From the NCBI RefSeq assembly GCF_000814025.1, contig NZ_JWLL01000006.1, positions 620,001 to 684,000 of the forward strand: 64,000 nucleotides of DNA, written 5' to 3'. The stretch's first letter is position 1. Every line of letters begins with the position of its first letter. Position numbers and translations under genes: made by a program. Below, one piece after another: positions 19,234 to 26,913 of this stretch. This stretch comes from Tateyamaria sp. ANG-S1 (lineage in GTDB: Bacteria > Pseudomonadota > Alphaproteobacteria > Rhodobacterales > Rhodobacteraceae). The notes under the pieces were generated by a model. It did not search any database, was not told where the DNA came from, and worked only from the letters and a program-made list of their open reading frames with translations.

Positions 19234-19650
19234 CTACAGGGCCGCACTGATCTGTTCGGCATGCCCCTTGATCACATCCATATCACCCATCGTCCCGGGC
19301 GGGCGCATCGACACGCCTGCATGGCGGGGATGTATGTGGAAATGCAGATGAAACACCTCTTGCCCGCCAGCCGTTTCGTTGAACTGCTGGAGGGTGATGC
19401 CATCGGCGTCAAAAGCCGCCTTGGCCGCATTTGCCACTTTCTTGACCGTTGACATGACAGCCGCCAGTTGTGCGTCGCTTGCGTCCAGCACATTGCGGCA
19501 GGGTGTCTTGGGGATCACCAAGCAATGCCCATCCGTGCGCGGCATGATGTCCATGAAGCACAGGGTGTCGTCGTCTTCGTAGACCTTGAAGCACGGGATC
19601 TCGCCCCGCAGGATTTGGGCAAAGATGTTCTGGTCGTCATAGGCGGTCAT
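19234..19650 (-). CDS. HIT family protein
   Basis: A 138-residue histidine-triad nucleotide-binding protein. The triad HxHxH is in FHLHFHIHPRH near residues 100-110, and the N-terminal IFAQILRGEIPCFKVYED is typical of the Hint/HIT branch. Such proteins hydrolyse aminoacyl-adenylates or purine phosphoramidates; the substrate here is unknown. It lies 41 bases downstream of acuI on the same strand. Its GGAG ribosome-binding site falls inside a strong hairpin (19653-19680), noted separately. Confidence 0.9.
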   Translation of the reverse strand: MTAYDDQNIFAQILRGEIPCFKVYEDDDTLCFMDIMPRTDGHCLVIPKTPCRNVLDASDAQLAAVMSTVKKVANAAKAAFDADGITLQQFNETAGGQEVFHLHFHIHPRHAGVSMRPPGTMGDMDVIKGHAEQISAAL

Positions 19651-19652
19651 GC

Positions 19653-19680
19653 GGGTCTCCGAATGCGTGTTCGGAGACCC
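19653..19680 (-). terminator. Strong hairpin between acuI and HIT gene
   Basis: A perfect 11-base-pair stem, GGGTCTCCGAA (19653-19663) with TTCGGAGACCC (19670-19680), has a 6-base loop. It lies between the acuI stop and the HIT start, only 2 bases from the HIT ATG. No T-run follows on the minus strand. It could terminate acuI transcripts, or control HIT translation by pairing the GGAG ribosome-binding site. Confidence 0.55.
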
Positions 19681-19691
19681 GTTTAGACCGA

Positions 19692-20678
19692 TCAGGCGTT
19701 CACGTCGACCACGACACGGCCCTTGACCTGCCCTTTGAGGATGTCTGCCCCCAGTTGCGGCAGATCGGACAGGGTTGCGGGCTGGACCATGGCATCGAGC
19801 TTGTCCATGGGCAAATCCTTGGCGATGCGCTGCCAGGCGCGGACGCGGTTGTCATAGGGCTGCATGACACTGTCGATGCCCAAGAGGTTCACACCGCGCA
19901 GCAGGAACGGAATGACCGTTGCAGGAAGGCCTGCACCGCCAGCAAGACCGACAGCGGCGACCGAAGCGCCGTATTCCATCTGTCCCAGCACACGCGCCAG
20001 CATCGCGCCGCCCACCGCATCAACGCAGCCGCCCCATGTCTCGGATTCCAGCGGGCGTTTCACTGTTTCGTTGATCTCTTCGCGGGCAACAATCTGCGTT
20101 GCACCGAGGCTTTCAAGATACTCGGCCGTCTCAGGCCGCCCAGTGACGCCAGCAACCTTGTGGCCCAGATTTGCAAGGATCGCGGTCGCGACAGAGCCGA
20201 CACCACCGGCAGCGCCCGTGACCAGCACAGGCCCCGGTTTGATCCCGTGATCTTCCAGCGCCATCACCGCAAGCATCGCTGTGAACCCGGCGGTGCCGAC
20301 AGCCATCGCCTGCCGCGTGTCCAGACCTTCGGGCAGCGGGACCAGCCAGTCGGCCTTGACCCGCGCCTTCTGCGCATAGCCACCCCAATGCGCCTCGCCC
20401 ACGCGCCAGCCGGTCAGCACGACCTTGTCGCCAGGCTTGTAGCGGTCATCGTCCGATGCCTCGACCGTCCCGGCAAAGTCGATGCCGGGCACATGCGGAT
20501 ACTTGCGCACGAGACCACCGCCGGGTCCGATGCACAGACCATCCTTGTAATTCACGGTGGAGTATTCGACCGCCACGGTCACGTCGGCCTGTGGCAGATC
20601 ATCCAAAAACAGTTCGGTGACTGCAGCAGATGTCTTGCCGCTTTCCTCGTCCTTGTTGACCACCAATGCATTGAACAT
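19692..20678 (-). CDS. acuI: Acryloyl-CoA reductase AcuI (YhdH-type MDR)
   Basis: A 328-residue medium-chain reductase that reduces acryloyl-CoA to propionyl-CoA with NADPH, protecting cells that cleave or degrade DMSP. The N-terminus is MFNALVVNKD, followed by EYSTVNYKDGL and KYPHVPGIDFAGTV; the nucleotide-binding motif is in VTGAAGGVGSVA (about residues 154-165). ATG at 20676-20678 has GGAGAG four bases upstream, so longer frames are rejected. It lies downstream of dmdA as in Ruegeria pomeroyi, where the two are co-transcribed; here 86 bases with a terminator-like hairpin lie between them. Confidence 0.92.
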   Translation of the reverse strand: MFNALVVNKDEESGKTSAAVTELFLDDLPQADVTVAVEYSTVNYKDGLCIGPGGGLVRKYPHVPGIDFAGTVEASDDDRYKPGDKVVLTGWRVGEAHWGGYAQKARVKADWLVPLPEGLDTRQAMAVGTAGFTAMLAVMALEDHGIKPGPVLVTGAAGGVGSVATAILANLGHKVAGVTGRPETAEYLESLGATQIVAREEINETVKRPLESETWGGCVDAVGGAMLARVLGQMEYGASVAAVGLAGGAGLPATVIPFLLRGVNLLGIDSVMQPYDNRVRAWQRIAKDLPMDKLDAMVQPATLSDLPQLGADILKGQVKGRVVVDVNA

Positions 20679-20722
20679 ATCGCTCTCCATTAATTCAGGG
20701 ATGATCCCCTGCTTCATCTTGC

Positions 20723-20756
20723 AAAACAAACTCCGGGGTCCGGGGCAGAGCCCCGG
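20723..20756 (-). terminator. GC-rich hairpin between dmdA and acuI
   Basis: CCGGGGC (20740-20746) pairs with GCCCCGG (20750-20756) around an AGA loop. On the minus strand it is followed, after a short GC stretch, by GAGTTTGTTTTG. It lies just past the dmdA stop and may act as a partial terminator that lowers acuI expression relative to dmdA. Confidence 0.6.
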
Positions 20757-20764
20757 TCCGACGC

Positions 20765-21868
20765 TTACAACCAGAACGCCTCTTGCACCGTTGCGCGGCG
20801 CATGCCGTCCAGCGTCTCGACTTCCAATTCCGTGCCCGGATCCCAATGGGTCATCCGCACCATACCTATGGACACATTGGTCTTGAAATCAGGCGACCAG
20901 GCGGCCGAAGTCACCTGCCCTACCCGCTTGCCGCCCGCGTAAAGCGGCCATGGGCGGTCGCAGGTGGGGACCGGCTCGCCATGGATAGAAATCGGGCGGA
21001 TCTGTTGCACCGGTCCTTCCTTGGAGACGCGCAACAGCGCGTCGCGCCCAATACAACCAATGGCGGTCTGCGTGTCGCAGAACCGGCCCAACCCGCATTC
21101 ATGGGGCGTGTTGTCGTCGGTCATGTCATTGCCATAGCTCAGCAGCCCGCCTTCGATCCGCTCAATCCCGTTCGGGCACCCTGCCCGCACCTGCAAGTCC
21201 GCGCCTGCATCGAACAGCGCGTTCCAAAGCGGCATGCCAAGCGCCCCATTTTCAACGTAAATCTCAAATCCACCCTGTTTGGAATAGCCAGACCGCGCGA
21301 TGGCAAGGTCCTGCCCTTCGAACTGGAACATGTCGAAGCGGAAAAAGCGGATGTCACGGATGCGGTCACCAAAGACGCGCGCCATGAGGTCATCTGCCTT
21401 GGGTCCCTGTATGGCAAGTGGCGACACATCGGGCTCATCCACAAGGACATCCAGCCGGTAACCATTGGCGATCCCCTTGACCCACAAGAGCAGGTCACTG
21501 TCCGCAATGGAAATCCACCAGCGGTCCTCGCTGAGCTTCACCGCAACCGGATCGTTCAGCATCCCGCCTGTCTCGTCCACGATGGGCACGTAATAGCATT
21601 GGCCGGGCAGCATCCGGCGCAGGTCGCGCGGGGTGAGCATCTGCATCAGCCGCCCCGCATCGGGGCCGCGCAGCTCGACCTGCCGCTCGACCGAGACGTC
21701 CCAGATTTGCACATGATCCTTGAGATGCCGGTAGTCGGCCTCGACACTCTCAAAGACCGTAGGCAGCAGCATGCGGTTGTAGATGGTATAGGCTTTGACG
21801 CCTGCCGCCTCGACCCCGTCGGAAAACGGTGTGCGGCGCAGGCGGCGCGAGGGGGATATGACGGCCAT
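20765..21868 (-). CDS. dmdA: Dimethylsulfoniopropionate demethylase
   Basis: A 367-residue GcvT-fold enzyme that transfers a methyl group from DMSP to tetrahydrofolate, giving methylmercaptopropionate and 5-methyl-THF. The N-terminus ISPSRRLRRTPFSDGVEAAG, then KAYTIYNRMLLPTVFES, closely fits roseobacter DmdA, as do WDVSVERQVELRGPDAG and DPVAVKLSEDRWWIS. Length matches the family (about 365). The ATG shares one base with the upstream DinB stop (TAATG), so translation is coupled. acuI follows. The dmdB, dmdC and dmdD genes needed to reach methanethiol are not in the window. Confidence 0.93.
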   Translation of the reverse strand: MAVISPSRRLRRTPFSDGVEAAGVKAYTIYNRMLLPTVFESVEADYRHLKDHVQIWDVSVERQVELRGPDAGRLMQMLTPRDLRRMLPGQCYYVPIVDETGGMLNDPVAVKLSEDRWWISIADSDLLLWVKGIANGYRLDVLVDEPDVSPLAIQGPKADDLMARVFGDRIRDIRFFRFDMFQFEGQDLAIARSGYSKQGGFEIYVENGALGMPLWNALFDAGADLQVRAGCPNGIERIEGGLLSYGNDMTDDNTPHECGLGRFCDTQTAIGCIGRDALLRVSKEGPVQQIRPISIHGEPVPTCDRPWPLYAGGKRVGQVTSAAWSPDFKTNVSIGMVRMTHWDPGTELEVETLDGMRRATVQEAFWL

Positions 21869-22377
21869 TAGTCTTCCTTTGGCATAAAGACCAGATCGCT
21901 GACCGGTGCTTGCAGCCCTGCTGCGGTCATCATGGCGTGGATCTGGCCACGGTGGTGGGTCTGATGGTTGAAAAGATGCGTGACGCAGGTCTCAAACGGT
22001 GCCTGAAGCTGTCGCTGAGTCATTCCGGAATACCAGGACAGCTCGCTTTTCAGGTCGACCGTATCGAGCCCATCGGCCCAAAGCCGGATCGTGCCATCCA
22101 TGCGGAAGCGTTCGGCAGCCCAGACAGCAAAGGTGGGCGCGAATTCCTTGTGCTTTTCAGCGGGTATCGAAGGCGCTGCCACGTCCGGAGAGAACCGGCT
22201 CATCCACATTGTGTCGCCCCACAGGATGTGGTTCAGCGTCTCCATGATCGAACCAAAGAAGGCGCCGCGCTCCTTGCGCAGCTCATCGTCCGGGACACCC
22301 GTCAGCATCTCCGTCAACTGGCTGTTCTGCCAGGCGTTGTAACGGGCCATGGTGCGCACATAACCCGCGTCGATCAC
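21868..22377 (-). CDS. DinB family protein
   Basis: A 169-residue four-helix protein of the DinB/YfiT-like putative metalloenzyme group. Metal-ligand histidines are expected at LNHILWGD (about residue 48) and in FNHQTHHRGQIHAMM near residues 135-149; the latter is the family signature. The start is GTG at 22375-22377 overlapping the DUF1326 stop (GTGA); an ATG nine codons later is an alternative. Many DinB-like proteins are thiol-dependent (bacillithiol or mycothiol) enzymes, so a role with methanethiol or glutathione adducts is possible but unproven. It lies directly before dmdA. Confidence 0.8.
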   Translation of the reverse strand: MIDAGYVRTMARYNAWQNSQLTEMLTGVPDDELRKERGAFFGSIMETLNHILWGDTMWMSRFSPDVAAPSIPAEKHKEFAPTFAVWAAERFRMDGTIRLWADGLDTVDLKSELSWYSGMTQRQLQAPFETCVTHLFNHQTHHRGQIHAMMTAAGLQAPVSDLVFMPKED

Positions 22378-23081
22378 GGCTTGGGGCCTTTCCAGTCGAT
22401 CGGGCAGATCTCGGCCGATTTGCCGCCGAAGTCCCAGATGCGGCCATAGTCGCGCACCTTGGATTTCACGCCGCGCGCCGCGATGATGTCGGGCCCCATC
22501 CAGTATTTTGAGTTGGAGATCATCACCGGATGATCCGGTGACTTCCCGTCGATCATCTCGATCTCGCCCTGGATCTTGCGCCCGATGTAGAGCCCGCGCT
22601 TCTTGCCCTCGCGGACAATCTCGACCTTTTCGCGCTCGGCCCCCACGATGTCGCTCACCAGCATGGTGAAGAGACCTGTGGTGCCCCCGGCAGCACCCGA
22701 GAAGATTTGCAACAGCCCATTGTAGGCTTTGCCACTCGCGCGCTCGTCCACATAGGCCGCGACGCGCCAGCCGCCCTCTCCCATACGGCCTGGAATGTCG
22801 ACCATCAGGCCCACGTTCAGACCGGAAAGGTCTTCGCCCTCGTAGTGCCCCTCGTCGATCGCGATGGCCATCCAGGCGTGGCAGTGCCCTTCGGTGGGCG
22901 GGTGTGCGCCTAGCGAGACGACGCAAGGGCAGAACACCTCGCACGAGCAGTTGAGGAACAGCTCGCCCTTGATCGCCCATTCGGTGGGCGACATCTGGCG
23001 GCGACCGGGGTTCGGCATGCGGCTGTCGATGCGCTGGCTGACCGGCAGCTTGTCGGCGTCGGGGCGTTTTTTCACGGCCAT
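22374..23081 (-). CDS. DUF1326 domain protein, cysteine-rich metal-binding candidate
   Basis: A 235-residue soluble protein of the DUF1326 family. The notable motif is LNCSCEVFCPCVVSLG (about residues 44-59), with a C-x-C-x3-C-x-C pattern that could bind copper, zinc or another soft metal. The rest matches the family: VGLMVDIPGRMGEGGW and YIGRKIQGEIE. A perfect GGAGG precedes the ATG at 23081, one base after the DUF2182 stop. DUF1326 and DUF2182 genes are often neighbours. Function unknown; a metal-handling role is inferred from the cysteine cluster and partner. Confidence 0.8.
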   Translation of the reverse strand: MAVKKRPDADKLPVSQRIDSRMPNPGRRQMSPTEWAIKGELFLNCSCEVFCPCVVSLGAHPPTEGHCHAWMAIAIDEGHYEGEDLSGLNVGLMVDIPGRMGEGGWRVAAYVDERASGKAYNGLLQIFSGAAGGTTGLFTMLVSDIVGAEREKVEIVREGKKRGLYIGRKIQGEIEMIDGKSPDHPVMISNSKYWMGPDIIAARGVKSKVRDYGRIWDFGGKSAEICPIDWKGPKP

Positions 23082-23082
23082 C

Positions 23083-23871
23083 TTAACCTCCTGTAACGTA
23101 TGGATAGGCGAGCACACCGATGCCACCCAGCACCAGCAGAGCACCCATGGGTTTTGTGACAACATGCCCGATCTGCGGCAGTTTTTCGATCACCATGAAA
23201 AGCGTGGCGATGCCCATCCAGAGCAGGCTCATCACCCCGCCGACGAATCCAAGTGCCATGAAGCCCCAGCAACAGCCCACGCAGAACGCACCAAGGCCAA
23301 GACCCATGCGAAGACCACCTCGGAAGCCGGTGCGCCAATGGCCGAGGAAATAGGTCATCGGACTGTGGCAGACGCCATGGCAGATTTCCTTGGCGCGGGT
23401 GAATTGAAAGAGGCCCACGGCCAGCAGCAGGACGCCCGCGAATGTCGTGGTCTTGGAAATGCCCAGCATGTCGACCACACCGCCGAAGAGCAGCGCAAGC
23501 TGCACGCCCGTGATCAGCGCGGCAAATGCGACCCATGCGATGGAATAGCCGGTGAGAACGCCCAGCCAGCCTGCCCGCGTGCCGTTGGCGCTGACCATCA
23601 GGTCCTCATAACTGCGCAGGGTCGGTACCAGTGTCGGCAGCATCATTGCCGCCATCATGATAGCCCACATCGCGAACAGCGGTCCGAAATTCGCCATCGG
23701 CATATACATGGGCATGCGCGGGTCCATCGCGGCCATGCGCGCGCCCATCTCGCCCGGTCGCCCGATCAGGTCCACGTCCATGTCGACCGACATGGCATAC
23801 ATGACCCACCATGCCACCAGGATGGCTCCAAAGAACCCCAGCCAGAGTGTTGATCTGACGAGATGCGGCAT
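23083..23871 (-). CDS. DUF2182 membrane protein (predicted metal-binding)
   Basis: A 262-residue integral membrane protein with about six segments, of the DUF2182 family (COG5486, predicted metal-binding integral membrane protein). Methionine-rich stretches (AAMDPRMPMYMPMANFGP at about 48-65; MWAIMMAAMMLPT) and the CHGVCHSP and GAFCVGCCWGFMALG motifs offer many Met, His and Cys ligands. The ATG at 23871 has GGGAGG six bases upstream. It is first in the leftward run leading to dmdA, and faces the GntR regulator gene across 84 bases. Confidence 0.85.
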   Translation of the reverse strand: MPHLVRSTLWLGFFGAILVAWWVMYAMSVDMDVDLIGRPGEMGARMAAMDPRMPMYMPMANFGPLFAMWAIMMAAMMLPTLVPTLRSYEDLMVSANGTRAGWLGVLTGYSIAWVAFAALITGVQLALLFGGVVDMLGISKTTTFAGVLLLAVGLFQFTRAKEICHGVCHSPMTYFLGHWRTGFRGGLRMGLGLGAFCVGCCWGFMALGFVGGVMSLLWMGIATLFMVIEKLPQIGHVVTKPMGALLVLGGIGVLAYPYVTGG

Positions 23872-23913
23872 GTGTCCTCCCCGACGCACACGACTCAACG
23901 CTTGCGAGATTAA

Positions 23914-23939
23914 ATGTCAGACAATAAAATGTATGACAA
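23914..23939. promoter_or_regulatory. Candidate paired operator for the GntR/FadR regulator
   Basis: Two copies of ATGTNNNACAA occur: ATGTCAGACAA (23914-23924) and ATGTATGACAA (23929-23939), with centres 15 bases apart. FadR-type GntR proteins bind TNGTNNNACNA-like sites; these differ only at the first base. They lie in the divergent region, 17 bases before the regulator ATG and 43 bases before the DUF2182 gene, suited to autoregulation and control of both arms. Confidence 0.55.
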
Positions 23940-23955
23940 ATGAAAAAGTGCGCGC

Positions 23956-24711
23956 ATGAGAATTGATCCCGACAGCACGGTTGACCTGTCGGCCCAGATT
24001 GCAAAGGCGATCCGGGATGCGATCATTGCGGGTGATCTGATTGTCGATCAGCGGTTGCCATCCGAATCCGAACTTGCGGACCACTTTCACGTCTCCCGCC
24101 CAACGGTTCGCGAGGCGCTGAAACGGCTGGCAGCGCAATCCTTGATCCGCACCCAGCGCGGTGCCGCTGGCGGTGCTTTCGTCAACCGGCTGCGCTTCGA
24201 AGATGCCTATGCGCAGCAGGTCACCACCTCGACCCTGCTTCTGTCCATGAACGCCGTCAGCTTCGACGTCGCTTGTGAAGCACGCTACGCGCTTGAACGC
24301 GCCTGCGCCCCGCTCTCAGCACAGCGCCGCACGCCGGACCAACTCGCGACCATGCGGGCCGAGATCCACCGCCAGGGCCAACCGGGCCTCACGGATGAGG
24401 CCTTCTGCGCCTCAGACGTCACTTTTCACCGGGCCCTCGTTGATGGTGCGGGCAACAAGGTACTCAGCTACCAGCTTGCAGGCGCGGTCGAGGCGATGCA
24501 GCCTCTTATGAACATGATCACCTTCACTGCCCGTTCGCGGGAAGAGATCGTGGCGCTACACACCGATATCGCAGACGCGGTGGAAGCGCAGGATGCGCCG
24601 AAACTCGACGCGGCACTTATTAAACTAGAAGCCTACACGCGGCTCTTGGCGCATTCCGTCGTCAAGTCCCGCGAAAACCGGGCCGCGGAAAAGGAGCACA
24701 AGACCGCCTGA
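23956..24711 (+). CDS. GntR family (FadR subfamily) transcriptional regulator
   Basis: A 251-residue regulator. The winged helix-turn-helix is at about residues 14-75 (LPSESELADHFHVSRPTVRE, with SLIRTQRGAAGGAFV as the wing). The FCD effector domain follows at about 95-235, with metal-ligand candidates Asp in CASDVTFHRAL and His in ALHTDIADAV. In Ruegeria a GntR gene also sits beside dmdA-acuI, so control of DMSP genes by an acryloyl-CoA- or DMSP-related signal is plausible. Here it is divergent from the dmdA arm and 72 bases upstream of the SBP56 gene, so it may control both. Confidence 0.88.
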   Translation: MRIDPDSTVDLSAQIAKAIRDAIIAGDLIVDQRLPSESELADHFHVSRPTVREALKRLAAQSLIRTQRGAAGGAFVNRLRFEDAYAQQVTTSTLLLSMNAVSFDVACEARYALERACAPLSAQRRTPDQLATMRAEIHRQGQPGLTDEAFCASDVTFHRALVDGAGNKVLSYQLAGAVEAMQPLMNMITFTARSREEIVALHTDIADAVEAQDAPKLDAALIKLEAYTRLLAHSVVKSRENRAAEKEHKTA

Positions 24712-24783
24712 TCCCTCCCCACCAAGTCGCAAAGGCAGCCGAGGGGCCAGGCACCGATAGACATATGCTTCAGGGAGGAAGCC

Positions 24784-26187
24784 ATGAATTTAAGACCTGA
24801 CCCCACATTTTATCCGTCCCCCAATGACGCGATCCACGCGCCGGTGGAAAAGCTGGCCTTTACGCTGATGCTCAGCCCGGATGGCACGAAACCCGACGGA
24901 TTGGCCGTCGTGGATGTCGATCCGGAAAGCAAGACCTACAGCCAGATCGTTCATGAACTCTATGTGCCGAACCTCGGCGATGAATTTCACCATTTCGGCT
25001 GGAACGCCTGTTCTTCGGCCCTGTCGCCGCTCACCGGCCATGCGTTCCTAGAACGCCGCTACCTGATCATCCCCGGCATCCGGTCATCGCGCATCTACAT
25101 CATTGATGTGAAAGAGCCGCTGAACGCCAAGATCCACAAGATCATCGAACCCGAAGAGCTGATGGCAAAGACGGGATACTCCCGCCCTCACACGATCCAT
25201 TGCGGCCCCGAAGGCATCTATGTGTCGACCCTCGGCGGTGGTGGCGAGGATGGGACCGATGGCCCGCCCGGCATCTTCATCATGGATTGCGAGAGTTTCG
25301 AGATCCTCGGCCGGTACGAGATGGACCGCGGCATTCAGGACAAGCACTACGATTTCTGGTGGAACCTGCCGCGCGACTACATGGTGAGCAGCGAATGGGG
25401 CCTGCCGCCGCAGTTTGAAAATGGCGTGGTGCCCGAGGATCTGCTCAGCAACAAATACGGCCACACGATCCACTTCTGGGATCTACGTGGGCGTAAGGTG
25501 ACAAAGTCCATTGATCTTGGTGCACATCACCAGATGGCGCTGGAGATCCGGCCCGCCCACGATCCGGTCAAGGAATACGGCTTCTGCGGTGTGGTGGTCG
25601 ATACGACCAACCTGCAGGGCGCAATCTTCACTTGGTGGCGCGATGAGAATGGCGAATGGCAGGCGAAAAAGACGATCACCATTGACCCTGTGCCTGCCGA
25701 TGCCGACGATCTGCCCGAGTTGCTCAAAGGCTTCGGCGCCGTGCCTCCGCTCGTGACCGACATCGACCTCAGCCTCGATGACAAGTACCTCTACGTCGCC
25801 TGCTGGGGTCTTGGCGAGATGCACCAATACGACGTGTCCGACCCGATGAACCCGGTGCTGGCAGGCAAGGTCGAGATCGGCGGGATCGTCGCCAACCACA
25901 AGCACCCCAATGGCAAGACCTTCGGCTACGGCCCGCAAATGGTTGAGGTCAGCCGCGACGGCAAGCGGGTCTACTGGACCAACTCGCTCTATTCCACCTG
26001 GGACGACCAGTTCTATCCCGGCGACCGCGGTGCGGCGATGGTCATGGCGCGCGTGGGCGAAGATGGCAGTTTTGCCCTTGATCCCGACTTCTGGATTGAC
26101 TTCCCCGAAGGCTACCGCAGCCACCAGATCCGGCTTGAGGGGGGCGACTGTTCCACGGACAGCTTCTGCTACCCGTCGGTGGGCTGA
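24784..26187 (+). CDS. mtoX: SBP56-family protein, probable methanethiol oxidase
   Basis: A 467-residue protein closely patterned on human SELENBP1 and bacterial methanethiol oxidase, which convert methanethiol to formaldehyde, hydrogen sulfide and hydrogen peroxide. Matching blocks are VPNLGDEFHHFGWNACSS, RSSRIYIIDVKEPLNAK, HKIIEPEELM, GYDFWW-like HYDFWWNLPRDYM, TDIDLSLDDKYLYVACWG and the C-terminal GGDCSTDSF. The site equivalent to the selenium-binding Cys57 of the human protein appears to be Ser (KTYSQIVHEL), as I judge by eye. No signal peptide is visible, unlike periplasmic Hyphomicrobium MTO, so a cytoplasmic enzyme is inferred. AGGGAGG precedes the ATG. Its nearness to dmdA fits methanethiol disposal. 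Confidence 0.85.
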   Translation: MNLRPDPTFYPSPNDAIHAPVEKLAFTLMLSPDGTKPDGLAVVDVDPESKTYSQIVHELYVPNLGDEFHHFGWNACSSALSPLTGHAFLERRYLIIPGIRSSRIYIIDVKEPLNAKIHKIIEPEELMAKTGYSRPHTIHCGPEGIYVSTLGGGGEDGTDGPPGIFIMDCESFEILGRYEMDRGIQDKHYDFWWNLPRDYMVSSEWGLPPQFENGVVPEDLLSNKYGHTIHFWDLRGRKVTKSIDLGAHHQMALEIRPAHDPVKEYGFCGVVVDTTNLQGAIFTWWRDENGEWQAKKTITIDPVPADADDLPELLKGFGAVPPLVTDIDLSLDDKYLYVACWGLGEMHQYDVSDPMNPVLAGKVEIGGIVANHKHPNGKTFGYGPQMVEVSRDGKRVYWTNSLYSTWDDQFYPGDRGAAMVMARVGEDGSFALDPDFWIDFPEGYRSHQIRLEGGDCSTDSFCYPSVG

Positions 26188-26840
26188 TGGACATGACGAC
26201 CGCGGCGGGCCTCTGGCTCGCCGTGATCCTCTCCGGCCTCTATCACGGCCTGAACCCTAGCATGGGCTGGCCGCTTGCGGTCTCCTCCGCTCTGTTCGAG
26301 CGTCGTCGCAGCGCGCTTTGGCCCGCGCTGGGCGCGCTATCTTTGGGCCATTTCGCCGCGATGCTCGGCATCCTGCTCCCCTTTTCGATGATGACCTTGC
26401 TCATCGATTTTGAGGCCCAGATCCGCATCGGTGCGGGCATTCTGGTCATCGGCATGGGCCTTTACCTCGCCATCACCCGCAAACACGCCCGTTTCCTCGC
26501 CCGCATCCCGCCGCACAAGCTAACGCTCTGGTCGTTCCTCGTGGCCCTCGCCCATGGCGCAGCCCTTATGCTAGTGCCCATCTACCTCGGCCTCTGCGCG
26601 ATCGAAGAACTCGACGCAGGCCACCGCGCGGCCTCTGCGCTTATGGCAACAACCGCCCTCGCCCTTGCCGTTGCCGTCCTGCACACCGCCGCGATGATGG
26701 GATCAGGGGGGGCCGTCGCCTATGCCGTCCACCGCTGGCTCGGCCTCAATTTCCTCAAGCGTGGCTGGTTCGACTTGGAACTGGTTTGGGCGCTCAGCCT
26801 GATCCTTGTGGGCGGCATCGGCCTTTGGACCGCCTTCTGA
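26187..26840 (+). CDS. Six-segment membrane protein, possible metal transporter
   Basis: A 217-residue membrane protein with about six helices (roughly residues 7-27, 43-67, 74-93, 108-129, 143-168 and 194-215). Its start ATG shares one base with the mtoX stop (TGATG), so it is made with that enzyme. The first helix carries GLYHGLNPSMGWPLAV and the fourth ALAHGAALMLVP. Paired H-G motifs in helices recall Ni/Co and UreH/NicO-like metal carriers, but the HxxxxDH signature is absent, so membership is not claimed. Supplying or removing a metal for the SBP56 protein is a hypothesis. Confidence 0.7.
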   Translation: MDMTTAAGLWLAVILSGLYHGLNPSMGWPLAVSSALFERRRSALWPALGALSLGHFAAMLGILLPFSMMTLLIDFEAQIRIGAGILVIGMGLYLAITRKHARFLARIPPHKLTLWSFLVALAHGAALMLVPIYLGLCAIEELDAGHRAASALMATTALALAVAVLHTAAMMGSGGAVAYAVHRWLGLNFLKRGWFDLELVWALSLILVGGIGLWTAF

Positions 26841-26913
26841 AAAACCGATTGACCAAACGTCACCGGATCGCGAGTTTTGGTACGAGTGCGACGACGTTCA
26901 GGTATCCCAAGAC

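Noticed and set aside
20701-20846. N-terminal extension of acuI
   Set aside because: It crosses the hairpin after dmdA and lacks a ribosome-binding site; the ATG at 20678 has GGAGAG.
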